Origin: an uncultured Bacteroidales bacterium
GTDB taxonomy: Bacteria > Bacteroidota > Bacteroidia > Bacteroidales > UBA932
Assembly (NCBI GenBank): GCA_934675095.1
Contig: CAKUPC010000001.1
Coordinates: 157,826-221,825 of the forward strand
Direction: 5' to 3'
DNA: 64,000 nucleotides
Shown here in pieces: positions 51,463 through 61,600 of the stretch. The notes below the pieces were generated by a model, which was not told the origin of the DNA, searched no databases, and saw nothing but the letters and a program-made list of their open reading frames with translations. Positions within the stretch are counted from its first letter, which is position 1, and each line of letters begins with the position of its first letter. The position numbers were made by a program, and so were the translations under genes.

Positions 51463-51480
51463 ATAAAAAGTCTCATATAA
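51453..51480 (-). repeat. Tandem 14-bp duplication at the feoAB start, creating a mini-cistron
   Basis: On the minus strand TTATATGAGACTTT occurs twice without spacer (51480-51467 and 51466-51453). The first ATG (51474-51476) encodes MRLFI and stops at a TGA that overlaps the feoAB ATG (ATGA). Confidence 0.85.
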
Positions 51481-51504
51481 TTTATGCGTCTTTTTTGGCG
51501 GCTG

Positions 51505-51512
51505 CAAAGATA
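51505..51512 (-). promoter_or_regulatory. -7 box (TATCTTTG) of feoAB
   Basis: The complement of 51505-51512 is TATCTTTG, about 42 nt before the feoAB start and 28 nt before the mini-cistron start. Confidence 0.65.
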
Positions 51513-51685
51513 TGAAAAATGAATGCGACGGCATATCCCCATTTGTTGGTATTTTTATATGTCCGGAACGTCGAAATATGCCTGCGGTGATTTCATTTGC
51601 ATAGTTTGAATTTTTTGTTCTATCCTCGAAATCGAAGAAAGGCGATATTTGCAAAAAGTGAAAACACATAAAACTGATAACTGAA

Positions 51686-53305
51686 ATGAAAAGGAAAGGA
51701 ATGATACTCTTGTCGGCGGCGCTTCTTGCCGCAGGCTGTCACCCGAACGGGGACAACAACAAGACTCTTGACTTCGAGACACTTGACGTCAATTTTTCCG
51801 TTAAGACATCCGGAATGGAACTGCCTGCGGGCACGGCCTTCTCGATTGCGGCGACCTGCACGAGAGGGGGAGAGGCCGACGTGATGATGGGCGAAAGGCC
51901 TGTGTCCGAATACCGTCTTACGGACGAGGGGGTCGTGAGGACGGAGCAGTACATCAAATGGCAGCTGGTGAAGGCTTCGGGAGAGGATGCGGTGACGGCG
52001 CTTGCCGGAGACCACAATTTCCGTTTCCGTGCCGTGTCGCCGGCCGTGGAGACGATAGGGGAGAGCGCCGCTGTGAAGATACCGTCCGTTCAGGAATATG
52101 CCGCCGGAGTGAACTCCTACCTCAGCCTCTGGGCAGCGAAGAGCGTCACGACGGTGATTCCGGACATCGAGCTTGAACTCAGCACCCCTGCCGCCGTGCT
52201 CAATCTTCTCGTGCCTATTGACATCGTGGAGGAAAATGTCCCGGCGACGTTGAAATCAATTGAAATATCCCCTGCCGCAGACGGCTCGTCAGTCGTGCTT
52301 GCCGGTGAGGGAAACATCGACTTCGCGAGCGGTGAGTTCACTCTCGGAACAGCCGGCAGTTCAAGCGCTTTGACTGTGAACTTCCCTGAAGGAGGGCTGA
52401 AGCTTGAGGCGGCAAAGACCGAGGTCAAGCTGGCCGTGCTTCCGTTCACTACTCCCAAGGGCGGCTTCAAGGCAAAGTTCAGCGACGTGAACGGCAAGTC
52501 TTTCGAGACCGTCTTCCTCGCACAGGAAACCGATGAGGGGAAGAAAGTTGAGGCGGGGGCAGTCACGGATGTGGTCATCTCAGCTTCCGGCGACGGTGTC
52601 GAGCCTGTAACATTCCCGGTGCTGTTCCCTGTGAGCAAAGTTGACGGAGTGCAGCGGTTCACGGCCGCGTCGCAGCCTCGCTGGATGTCCGAGGGCTGTT
52701 GGTCCTGCAGCGAACAGCCTCAGGCCTATTGCGAGTGGCATCAGGTCAGCACGCTTGAGCATCCGAGCGGATTCAACCAGAAGCGTGAGATTGTCAACAG
52801 CGGCAACATCTCCACCGGCGGCGTCAAGGGTGTGTGGACAGGAGACTATTTCGAGTTCACGATTCCTGTGAAGAAGTTTGCGGCTGGAACGAAGATACAG
52901 ATGCAGATGCCGTTCTACGGACGTCAGGAGCCTGTCTTCTGGAACATAAAGTATCGTGACGGCGAGCAGTGGAAGACCTGCAATCTCCACGACGAGGTCT
53001 GCTACGACGGCAAGACTTCTATGGAGTGTACCTTCTCGCTTGTGCGCGGGGCAAAGATAATCACGGAAACGATGACTTTCACGAATGAGGTCAAGAGCGG
53101 TTTCCTCAAGATTCGCGTAGAATGTGCGGACGGGGCAGTTCAGGCTGACACCATAACTGATGTGGCCACGAGGGAATATCCTTATTCCGACAAGTCAGGC
53201 TACGCGGCACCGTTCTACTTCTGGGACAAGGCAACTGCCAGCGGCGGGGCGGACACGAAGGCCACTCCTGAAGTGACGGCAGTCTCATTCTCAATCGTCG
53301 ATTGA
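51686..53305 (+). CDS. Surface lipoprotein of PUL 2, fimbrillin-like plus C-terminal beta-sandwich
   Basis: The protein has 539 residues with lipoprotein signal MKRKGMILLSAALLAAGC. Residues about 25-320 resemble fimbrillin-like domains (TRGGEADVMMGERPVSEYRL, LELSTPAAVLNLLVPIDIVE). The C-terminal part (CWSCSEQPQAYCEWHQVST, GDYFEFTIPVKKFAAGTKIQ, MQMPFYGRQEPVFWNIKYRD) looks like a jelly-roll sugar-binding module rich in Trp and Tyr. It is first in the plus-strand PUL and precedes the clan GH-A enzyme by 78 bp. Likely a surface glycan-binding protein; no defined family recognised. Confidence 0.75.
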   Translation: MKRKGMILLSAALLAAGCHPNGDNNKTLDFETLDVNFSVKTSGMELPAGTAFSIAATCTRGGEADVMMGERPVSEYRLTDEGVVRTEQYIKWQLVKASGEDAVTALAGDHNFRFRAVSPAVETIGESAAVKIPSVQEYAAGVNSYLSLWAAKSVTTVIPDIELELSTPAAVLNLLVPIDIVEENVPATLKSIEISPAADGSSVVLAGEGNIDFASGEFTLGTAGSSSALTVNFPEGGLKLEAAKTEVKLAVLPFTTPKGGFKAKFSDVNGKSFETVFLAQETDEGKKVEAGAVTDVVISASGDGVEPVTFPVLFPVSKVDGVQRFTAASQPRWMSEGCWSCSEQPQAYCEWHQVSTLEHPSGFNQKREIVNSGNISTGGVKGVWTGDYFEFTIPVKKFAAGTKIQMQMPFYGRQEPVFWNIKYRDGEQWKTCNLHDEVCYDGKTSMECTFSLVRGAKIITETMTFTNEVKSGFLKIRVECADGAVQADTITDVATREYPYSDKSGYAAPFYFWDKATASGGADTKATPEVTAVSFSIVD

Positions 53306-53383
53306 TGTATGTCTTTGAAAATAAGAGATATATAATATATAATCCCGAAAATACATAACTCCGAAAATTAAGAATACAGAAAT

Positions 53384-54469
53384 ATGAAAAGGAAAATTTT
53401 ACTTACGATGACATTGCTCGCGCTTGCTGCAACCCTCGGATTCGCGAAGAAGCCGGCGGAGCGCTGGAGCGAGGAAAAGGCCAACGCATGGATGGAGAAG
53501 CAGGGCTGGATTGTGGGCTGCGACTATGTGTGTGCGACGGCAATCAACCAGATTGAGATGTGGCAGGCCGAGACTTTCGACCCGGCAACGATTGAAAAGG
53601 AAATGGGCTGGGCCGAGGGGCTGGGGTTCAACACCGTCCGCGTTTTCCTCTCCAACCTCGTCTATACGGCCGACCCCAAGGGCTTCAAGGCGCGCTTCGA
53701 GGAATTTCTCGGCATCATAGAGAAGCACCACATACGCGCAATCGTAACTTTCTGGACCAACGGCGGAAAGTGCGTGAACCCGCAGCTCGGCAAGCAGCCG
53801 GAGAGCGTTCAGGGCGTGCACAACTCTCAGTGGTGCATGGTTCCTGGAACGGAGGTCGTCAATGACCCGACGAAATGGCATGAGCTTGAGGTGATGGTCA
53901 AGGACATAATCAAGACCTATAAGAATGACGACCGCATCCTCTTCTGGTGCCTCTACAATGAGCCGCAGAACACCCAGCGCGGAGTGAAGAAAACCCTTCC
54001 GCTGATGAAGGAGACCTTCCGCTGGGCAAGGGAAATCAACCCGTCCCAGCCGCTCACCGCCCCGATTTGGGAGATTCCGAGCTCCCTGACCCCGCAGATG
54101 CCGACCGTCACATGGGTTTGGGAGAACAGCGACATCATCTCCTTCCACTGCTACAAGGAGCCTGCCTACCTCGAAAAGTTCATAAAGCTCCTGCTTCCGT
54201 ACAACCGTCCTCTCGTGTGCACGGAGTATATGGGAAGGCCGAAATCCACCTTCAAGGAGTGCATGCCGATACTGAAAAAATACAATGTGGGTGCAATAAA
54301 TTTTGGACTTACGGCAGGAAAGTGTAACTTTCACCTCCAATGGACGAGCAAGGCCGGAGATCCGGAGCCGGAGGTGTGGTTCCACGACATCTTCAGGCTC
54401 GACGGAACGCCTTACAGCCAGGAGGAAGTGGATTTCATCCGCGAGATGACGGGTGTGTCCAAGAAATGA
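53384..54469 (+). CDS. Secreted clan GH-A glycoside hydrolase (paralogue of the 9344-10459 enzyme)
   Basis: The protein has 361 residues with signal MKRKILLTMTLLALAATLGF. It shares almost all landmarks with the PUL 1 enzyme: WIVGCDYVCATAINQIEMWQ, GFNTVRVFLSNLVY, FWTNGGKCVNPQLG, CLYNEP (Glu193, acid/base), VCTEY (Glu281, nucleophile) and WFHDIFRLDGTPY. It is thus a probable endo- or exo-beta-glycanase of the same substrate class. Its position beside an HTCS regulator links it to PUL 2. Confidence 0.87.
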   Translation: MKRKILLTMTLLALAATLGFAKKPAERWSEEKANAWMEKQGWIVGCDYVCATAINQIEMWQAETFDPATIEKEMGWAEGLGFNTVRVFLSNLVYTADPKGFKARFEEFLGIIEKHHIRAIVTFWTNGGKCVNPQLGKQPESVQGVHNSQWCMVPGTEVVNDPTKWHELEVMVKDIIKTYKNDDRILFWCLYNEPQNTQRGVKKTLPLMKETFRWAREINPSQPLTAPIWEIPSSLTPQMPTVTWVWENSDIISFHCYKEPAYLEKFIKLLLPYNRPLVCTEYMGRPKSTFKECMPILKKYNVGAINFGLTAGKCNFHLQWTSKAGDPEPEVWFHDIFRLDGTPYSQEEVDFIREMTGVSKK

Positions 54470-54473
54470 TGCC

Positions 54474-54516
54474 CCACTGTCATTCCGAGCGGAACGAAGT
54501 GGAGCCGAGGAATCTG
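54474..54516. repeat. Dispersed hairpin repeat (TGTCATTCCGAGCG type) after the GH-A gene
   Basis: Nested pairing is visible: CCACT (54474-54478) with AGTGG (54498-54502), and TTCC (54483-54486) with GGAA (54491-54494). The sequence TGTCATTCCGAGCGGAACGA resembles an intergenic repeat that I recall as widespread in Bacteroidota genomes. A related sequence lies in dapF (45734-45797). Confidence 0.6.
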
Positions 54517-54567
54517 AATAACTGAATATAAAACTGAACAAGACTGTTGAAGTTAGAATTGAAATAT

Positions 54568-57500
54568 ATGTTGAAGCTGTGGTCAGCGGGAATCCTGTTC
54601 CTGCTGACCATCTGCGTATCCGAACTGCACGCCTCGCCGGCGAGTCCGGAGCGCTGGTACTTCACGCATTTCACCACCGACGACGGACTGGCCTTCAACA
54701 GCGTGACCTCCATCACCCAGGACTCCAACGGCTTCATATGGTTCGCCACCGAGGACGGCCTGAGCCGCTACGACGGGCGCAGCTTCCGGAACTTCAGAAA
54801 GGAGGACCTCGGGCTTGACACCGACTTCATCACCCAGCTCTGCGCCGATGACCGGGGCAATCTCTGGATCGGCTCCGACAACGGAGCCAGCCGCTACGAC
54901 TTCGCCCGTGATACATTCGTGCCTCTGGATGCCGTCAGCGACATGGGCACCAGACTGCGCGGCAAGGTCACGCACATCTGCATCGACGACGGCGGACGTG
55001 TCTGGATGTCCGTGAACGGTCTCGGCCTCTTCTCCTACGACCCCGCGACGGACGAACTCCGCAACTTCTTCTGCGAGGACGGCCGCACGACGCTCCCGTT
55101 CAACATCCGAACCTTCGTGATAGACGGCAACGGGGACTTCTGGTTCTCGCTCTATTTCGCCGACATCTGGCACGCTGACAGCGGGCTTCGGAACATTGAG
55201 CGAGTGGAAATCGCCGGGTGGAAAGAAAACGACGACATCGTGGCCATGGAGCGCTCCGGGCCGGGGCGCATCATCCTGTCCTCATGGAAGAACGGCCTCT
55301 GCGAGTTCGACTGCAAGAAGCGCTCGTACCGCCGCTATTTAGGCTATGAGCGCGGGCGCCGTCCCAAGGGAATGTTCTACGACCGCAACAACCGCCGGAT
55401 TTGGTCCGCCACCACGCGGGGGCTTTACCTCTACGACCTGAACACCGGCGGAACGACCAATCTGACATCCAACGTGCAGGACGGCTTCTCGCTTTCGGGG
55501 GACAACATAACGGCGGTTTTCACGGATGCCTCCGACGGGCTCTGGGCCGCAAGCCTCTCCTCCGGCCTGAACTACGCGAGCGAATACCACAAGAACTTCA
55601 GGAAATACTACATGGCCGACGGCGAGAACCTTGCCGGAAGCTTCATAATGGACATCGCGGAGGACTCGTCGGGACGGATTTGGGTGGCCTCCGAGAACAG
55701 GGGACTGCTCTATCTTGACCCTGCGGACGACGCTCTGCATTTCTTCCGCTCCTCGCTCCCGACCAACATCCGCTCGCTGTGCAGCGACGGGGACGACCTC
55801 TGGATAGGTTCATGGGGAGACATCTGGAGGCTTAACACGCGGACCGGGCGGGTGAGACACTGCTGCGAGATGCGCGACAATGCCCATCGTCTCTACAAGA
55901 CCGCCTCCGACGACATCCTGCTCGGCTTCCCGCTCGGACTGATGCGCTATGACCGCGCTCTGGGCCGCTTTGTCCGCATCCCGGAATTTGACGGGCTGTA
56001 TGTCACCGGGATTGCCGAGACCTTCAGCGGGGAGCTCTGGGTCTCGACATACGCGAACGGGATTTACCGCTATGATTTCTCCCTCATGAAGGAAATCGCG
56101 CACTACGGCTACGGCGAGCGGGGCAGCCGCCACATCCCCGTTGACAAGTTTATGTGTGTCTATGAGGATTCAAAGGGCGGAATCTGGGCCGGAAGCTACG
56201 GCGAGGGCTTCCTCCGCTACGACAGGGACTGCGACTCCTTCCGCAGCTATGACTCCAAAGGCGTGCTCCCGAGCAGAATCGCCTACTCGATGGTCGAGGG
56301 GCAGGACGGCCGGATGTGGGTCGCCACGAGCATGGGACTGGTCTCTTTCGCATACTCATCGACGGACTTCCGCTCCTGGACCGCCGCCGACGGCCTGCTC
56401 GACAACATGGTCGAGGGACACGGCACCCTGATGACCGCTGACGGAACCGTATATTTCTCCTCGAACAACGGACTCATACGCTTCAATCCCGACAGGTTCT
56501 TCTCCGTGAACCGCGTCCCGCCGCTCGTGCTGACGGACTTCACGGTCAATGACGCCGCGGTGAAGCCCGGCGCTGACTCTCCGCTTTCGCAAAACATCGA
56601 CCTTACCCGCGAGGTTGTCCTCCGGCACAACCAAAATTCATTCGGAGCCTCCGTCTCGCTTCTCGGGATGGCCTCCCCGGCAAGCACGGAATGCCTCTAT
56701 ATGCTTGATGGCTACGATGATGGCTGGCGTCAGTTGGGGGGGGCAGGATATTTCCGCTATGTCAATGTCCCCGCGGGCACATATACCCTCCGTGTGAAGG
56801 GAGTCGATGGCAACGGGATATGGAACGAGACTCATCCTCCGCTGCGGATTGTCGTGAAGGAGGTTTTCTACAGGACGACGGCGGCATATATAATATATGT
56901 TCTCCTCATCCTCGTCCTGCTCGCGGTCGTAATCCGTCTTTCGTACAGGATGGCGGTGACCCGTGAGAGAAAGTCGCGGGAGAAGGAACGCATCGCGAGG
57001 GAACAGGAGCTTTTTCATGAGAAGATTTCATTCTTCTATAATATAATCCATGAAATCAAGACCCCTCTGACCCTCATCCGCACGCCGCTCCAGAACATAA
57101 TGACCGCCGGAGACCTCGACGCGGAGCTGCGCGACGACCTCACCGTCATCGGGAACAACACCGACTATCTCGACCGCCTCGTGAAGGAACTGCTTGATTT
57201 CGTGAGAATTGAGGAGAACGGGTGGGTGCTTGAATACAGGAAGGTCGATGTCGTGGAGAAACTTGATTTTCTGAAATTCAACTTTCAGGAGACCGTGCGG
57301 ACGAAGAACATCGCGATAAGTTTTGAACATTCGGAGCCTCATGCGGAGATATGGGTCGATGAGGCGGCTCTTCTGAAGATTCTGAACAACCTGCTGCACA
57401 ATGCGGCCAAATATGCCGAGACCTACATCCGGATTTCGCTCACGGCGGACTCCGACGGCATCACGGTTTCCTTCCGCAACGACGGCCCGGCAATCCCGCC

Positions 57501-58533
57501 GGAGAGGCGCGAGGAAATCTTCAAGCCTTTCGTCCAGTACAGCGACGAGCGCCATCCCTACTCCCAGAGCTTCGGAATCGGCCTTCCGCTCGCGCGCAAC
57601 CTCGCCCAGATGCACGGCGGCTCGCTGAAGCTCGGTGACGAGCCGGGATGCACGGACTTCATCCTCAGGCTGCCGTACAACTCAGACAAGGCCGCCGCCC
57701 CGGAAACGGTCGAACCGCAGCCTTCACCTTCGGACGAAAGCGCCTCCGGACGGCTCACGCTCCTGATTGTGGAGGACAACGAGGACCTTTCGGCCTATCT
57801 CTCTCGCAAGCTGTCCGCGTCCTACCGGGTCATGACTGCATCCTCGGCCGAGCAGGCGGTGACGCTGCTGGAACAGAACGACATCGACATCGTCCTCACG
57901 GACATAGCCCTCGGCGGAATGAGCGGAATCGAACTTTGCCGCAAGGTCACCTCGGACTTCGCCACCTCGCACATCCCTGTGGTCGTCCTTTCGGCGATTT
58001 CCTCGACCAAGACGAAGATAACCTGCATGGAGAGCGGCGCGAGCCTCTACATCGAGAAGCCGTTCAGCCTCGACTACCTGCTCGGCTCCCTTGAGGTCAT
58101 CGCCCGGAAGCGGGAATCGCTCAAGACCGCGCATCTCTCGGGGCAGAAGGTGCGGCAGCAGGAGTTCGACATCACCACGGGCGACGAGGAATTCCTCGCG
58201 AAGATTGACAGCCTCATCATGGAGAACCTCTCCGACACCGAGTTCGGCAACGACGAGCTTGCCGAGCAGCTGTGCCTGAGCAAATCCACGCTCATCCGCA
58301 AGACCAAGGGGCTTCTCGGGACGACCCCGAACGACTACATCCGCACAAAGCGCCTCAATGTCGCCGCGGCCATGCTCTCCAAGGGCAGCTGCCGCATAAA
58401 CGAGGTCTGCTACGCCGTCGGCTTCAACACTCCTTCCTATTTCACCAAGTGCTTCAAGCGCCAGTTCGGAATGCAGCCGGCCGAATACATGAAAGAGTGT
58501 TCTCGGGAAAGTCAGGCAGCCGCTGAATTGTAG
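54568..58533 (+). CDS. Hybrid two-component system regulator (HTCS) of PUL 2
   Basis: The protein has 1321 residues from ATG 54568; an in-frame TTG 21 bp upstream is less likely. A signal peptide (VSELHAS) precedes two seven-bladed propellers of Reg_prop repeats (GFIWFATEDGLSRYDG, GNLWIGSDNGASRYD) and a Y_Y_Y domain (YMLDGYDDGWRQLGGAG). One membrane helix is near 770-790, followed by a histidine kinase (IIHEIKTPL, His828; NLLHNAAKYAE; GIGLPLARNLAQMHGG), a receiver domain (LLIVEDNEDLS; phospho-acceptor Asp near 1110 in IVLTDIALGG) and an AraC-type HTH (YAVGFNTPSYFTKCFKRQFG). It senses an oligosaccharide in the periplasm and activates the adjacent operon. Confidence 0.97.
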   Translation: MLKLWSAGILFLLTICVSELHASPASPERWYFTHFTTDDGLAFNSVTSITQDSNGFIWFATEDGLSRYDGRSFRNFRKEDLGLDTDFITQLCADDRGNLWIGSDNGASRYDFARDTFVPLDAVSDMGTRLRGKVTHICIDDGGRVWMSVNGLGLFSYDPATDELRNFFCEDGRTTLPFNIRTFVIDGNGDFWFSLYFADIWHADSGLRNIERVEIAGWKENDDIVAMERSGPGRIILSSWKNGLCEFDCKKRSYRRYLGYERGRRPKGMFYDRNNRRIWSATTRGLYLYDLNTGGTTNLTSNVQDGFSLSGDNITAVFTDASDGLWAASLSSGLNYASEYHKNFRKYYMADGENLAGSFIMDIAEDSSGRIWVASENRGLLYLDPADDALHFFRSSLPTNIRSLCSDGDDLWIGSWGDIWRLNTRTGRVRHCCEMRDNAHRLYKTASDDILLGFPLGLMRYDRALGRFVRIPEFDGLYVTGIAETFSGELWVSTYANGIYRYDFSLMKEIAHYGYGERGSRHIPVDKFMCVYEDSKGGIWAGSYGEGFLRYDRDCDSFRSYDSKGVLPSRIAYSMVEGQDGRMWVATSMGLVSFAYSSTDFRSWTAADGLLDNMVEGHGTLMTADGTVYFSSNNGLIRFNPDRFFSVNRVPPLVLTDFTVNDAAVKPGADSPLSQNIDLTREVVLRHNQNSFGASVSLLGMASPASTECLYMLDGYDDGWRQLGGAGYFRYVNVPAGTYTLRVKGVDGNGIWNETHPPLRIVVKEVFYRTTAAYIIYVLLILVLLAVVIRLSYRMAVTRERKSREKERIAREQELFHEKISFFYNIIHEIKTPLTLIRTPLQNIMTAGDLDAELRDDLTVIGNNTDYLDRLVKELLDFVRIEENGWVLEYRKVDVVEKLDFLKFNFQETVRTKNIAISFEHSEPHAEIWVDEAALLKILNNLLHNAAKYAETYIRISLTADSDGITVSFRNDGPAIPPERREEIFKPFVQYSDERHPYSQSFGIGLPLARNLAQMHGGSLKLGDEPGCTDFILRLPYNSDKAAAPETVEPQPSPSDESASGRLTLLIVEDNEDLSAYLSRKLSASYRVMTASSAEQAVTLLEQNDIDIVLTDIALGGMSGIELCRKVTSDFATSHIPVVVLSAISSTKTKITCMESGASLYIEKPFSLDYLLGSLEVIARKRESLKTAHLSGQKVRQQEFDITTGDEEFLAKIDSLIMENLSDTEFGNDELAEQLCLSKSTLIRKTKGLLGTTPNDYIRTKRLNVAAAMLSKGSCRINEVCYAVGFNTPSYFTKCFKRQFGMQPAEYMKECSRESQAAAEL

Positions 58534-58655
58534 GGCGTGTTGCAGAGAATGCTTCTATTGTTCTATTCCGTTTGCTCCGAAATAATGAATTTTGCATCTG
58601 TTCCCGTGCGTGTTGCCGGGAGCGGGTTATAAGATAACACTAACCAAAGAAGATT

Positions 58656-61600
58656 ATGATAACATTAAAACGCAGTCTGGCCATCGCCTTGTCCCTGCTC
58701 GTCGGCTCTGCCGCCATAGCGCAGAACCATCTGATAAAGGGCCGCGTGACAGACGATTCTCAGGAACCGCTTGCGGGAGCGTCCGTGAGCGTGCTCAATT
58801 CCACAAGGGGAGAAATCACCGACATTGACGGAAACTACGAAATCCGCGCGGCGGAAGGGGAGACCCTCGTCTTCAGCTTCCTCGGCTTCGAGACGAAGAA
58901 CGTGACCGTTGACGGCCGCGCCGTGATGAATGTCACGCTCGCCCGGGAGACCAACGCCCTTAACGAGCTCGTCGTTGTCGGCTACGGCGTGCAGAAGAAG
59001 GTCAATGTGACCGGCGCGGTGGCCTCCGTCGATTACGCCAACGAGGTCAAGTCCCGTCCGGTGACTTCCACCGCTCAGGTGCTTCAGGGAGTAAGCCCGG
59101 GCGTGCAGGTCAATCAGGCTTCCGGCCAGCCGGGCGCCGAGGACGTGACCATCCGCGTCAGGGGAATCGGTACCCTCAACTCCGCAAGTCCTCTCATCAT
59201 CGTTGACGGCTTCGAGGGAACTATTGCCAACGTGAACCCGGACGACATCCTCAGCGTTTCCATACTCAAGGACGCGGCATCCTGCGCCATTTACGGAAAC
59301 AGGGGAGCGAACGGAGTCGTGCTCGTGACCACCAAGACCGGAGGCGAGGGCGAAAAGGGCAAGTTCAGCATCTCCTACAACGGAATGCTCGCCCTGAACG
59401 AGCCTGCGAGCAAGTTCGAGGTCATCTCCAACTACGCCGACTACATGGCCATAATCAACGAGTCCGCCGACAACATCGGGGCGACGGCTCCGTTCTCGCA
59501 GGCGATGATTGACCTCTGGCGTGAGAAGGAAAAGGATCCGAACGGAATTGCGGACTCCGGCTATCCGAACTATGTCGCCTACCCTAACACCGACTGGATG
59601 GACGCCATATATAAGAAGGGAATATATCATAAGCACAATATCTCCGCAAACGGTTCCGCCGGAGGCACGAAATATCTCATTTCGATGTCATATATCGACA
59701 ACCCCGGAGTCATCGACAACACCGGATCGAAGAAATTCCAGCTCCGCACGAACGTTTCTTCACAGATTACGAAATGGCTCGAAATAGGAACGAAAATCTG
59801 GGGATATGAGTCCGACACCGAGGTCTGCGACACCTATTTCGGACTCATGTCACGCGCTGTTCCGGGAATATATCCCTACTATGACGGAAAATACGGATGG
59901 ATGGAGAACCCGGAGCAGTCAAGCGACTCCCGCAATAACCTCTACTTCTTCAACCGTATGGGCGGAGGCACCAAGACACACTACGTGAACGCCATAGCCT
60001 TCGCCAATGTGAAGCTTCCGCTGGACATCCGCTACAACGCATCCTTCAACTACTCACGCACAGGCTCGGAGTCGCGCACCAACCGTATGCTGCTCAACGC
60101 CTTCTCGTTCCGCGAGGGCAAGGACGCCTACATCTACGACAATCTTGACAACCTCGCCCTCACGCGCAAGTACCGCCAGGCCTACCGCTGGACCTTCCAG
60201 AACAATCTCTCGTGGGCGAGGACCTTCGCGAAGAAGCACGATGTCTCGGCTATGGTCGGTTTCGAGGCAATGTACTCCAACGAAATCAACGAGGGACTTA
60301 CCAAGAAACGCCTTGACAACGACCAGCTTACGGAGCTGAACAATGCGCTTGACGTGGATCCTAAGGACGTGACCGGAGCGCAGACCGATTTCGCGTCGGC
60401 ATCCGTTTTCGGCCGTGTGACCTACGCCTACGACAGCCGCTACCTCTTCGAGGCTAACCTCCGCTACGACGGCTCGTCACGTTTCGCCCGCCAGTCGCGC
60501 TGGGGACTCTTCCCTTCGATTTCAGCCGGATGGCGAATCAGCGAGGAGCAGTTCATGAAGAACTCCGGCATCGACAACCTGAAGCTCCGCGCCTCATGGG
60601 GAAAGCTTGGAAACAACTCAATCGGCAACTATGACTGGCAATCGACCTACGCGACCGGCTACCAGTACTCCTACGGCAACAAGCTCACTTCGGGCATGGT
60701 CTCGACCCTCTCCAACGAGGCCCTGACATGGGAGACCACCACATCGACCGACGTGGGACTTGAGTTCGGCGTGTTCAACAACCGTCTCACCTTCGAGACC
60801 GACTTCTACAACAAGGTCACGGACGGCATCCTCTACAAGGCTCCTGTCTATGCGACCATAGGAAACAAGGGCGCACCTTACCAGAACCTCTGCGAGGTGA
60901 CCAACCGCGGAGTTGAGCTTTCGCTCGGCTGGAAGGACGACATCAAGGGCTTCCACTACGGTGTCAGGGGCAACTTCACCTACAACCACAACGAGGTGTC
61001 CAAGTACAAGGGTGCGCTTGAGGCAGGCTGGGTGACGGACGAGAACGGTCACAGGAGCTATGTCAGCAACATCGGCGACGTGACCACTACCGTTGACGGC
61101 GCGCGCCGCGTGATGGAGGGCAAGCTCATCAACGAGCACTATCTCCTGAACCTCTACTCCGGCGACGGCAGCCACTTCTTCGCCGACGGCTCTGTGAACC
61201 CGAACGGCGGCCCTAAGGACGGTATGATAAGGACTCCGGAGGATATGGCGTGGCTTGAGGCCATGGTCAGCGCCGGCAACACCTTCCTCCCGAACAAGAC
61301 CATCGACAAGGCGGGAATATGGTACGGCGACTACATCTATGCCGACATTAACGGTGACGGAGTCTATGGCGACGCGAACGACTATATGTTCCAGGGAACC
61401 TCCCAGACACCTAAGTTCTACTACGGACTCCAGCTTGAACTGGGATGGAAGGGAATCGACTTCTCAATGCTCTGGAACGGTGCCGGCGGTTCTGCCGCAT
61501 ATTGGCGGTATGTCGGATTCAACGCATATTCCACCAATTCCAAGTTCACGCTTCCTAAGAAGATAGCCTACGATCACTATTTCTACGATCCGATGAATCC

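Noticed and set aside
53399..54541. 380-codon minus-strand open frame opposite the second clan GH-A enzyme
   Set aside because: Shadow frame; the plus-strand protein has signal peptide and catalytic motifs.
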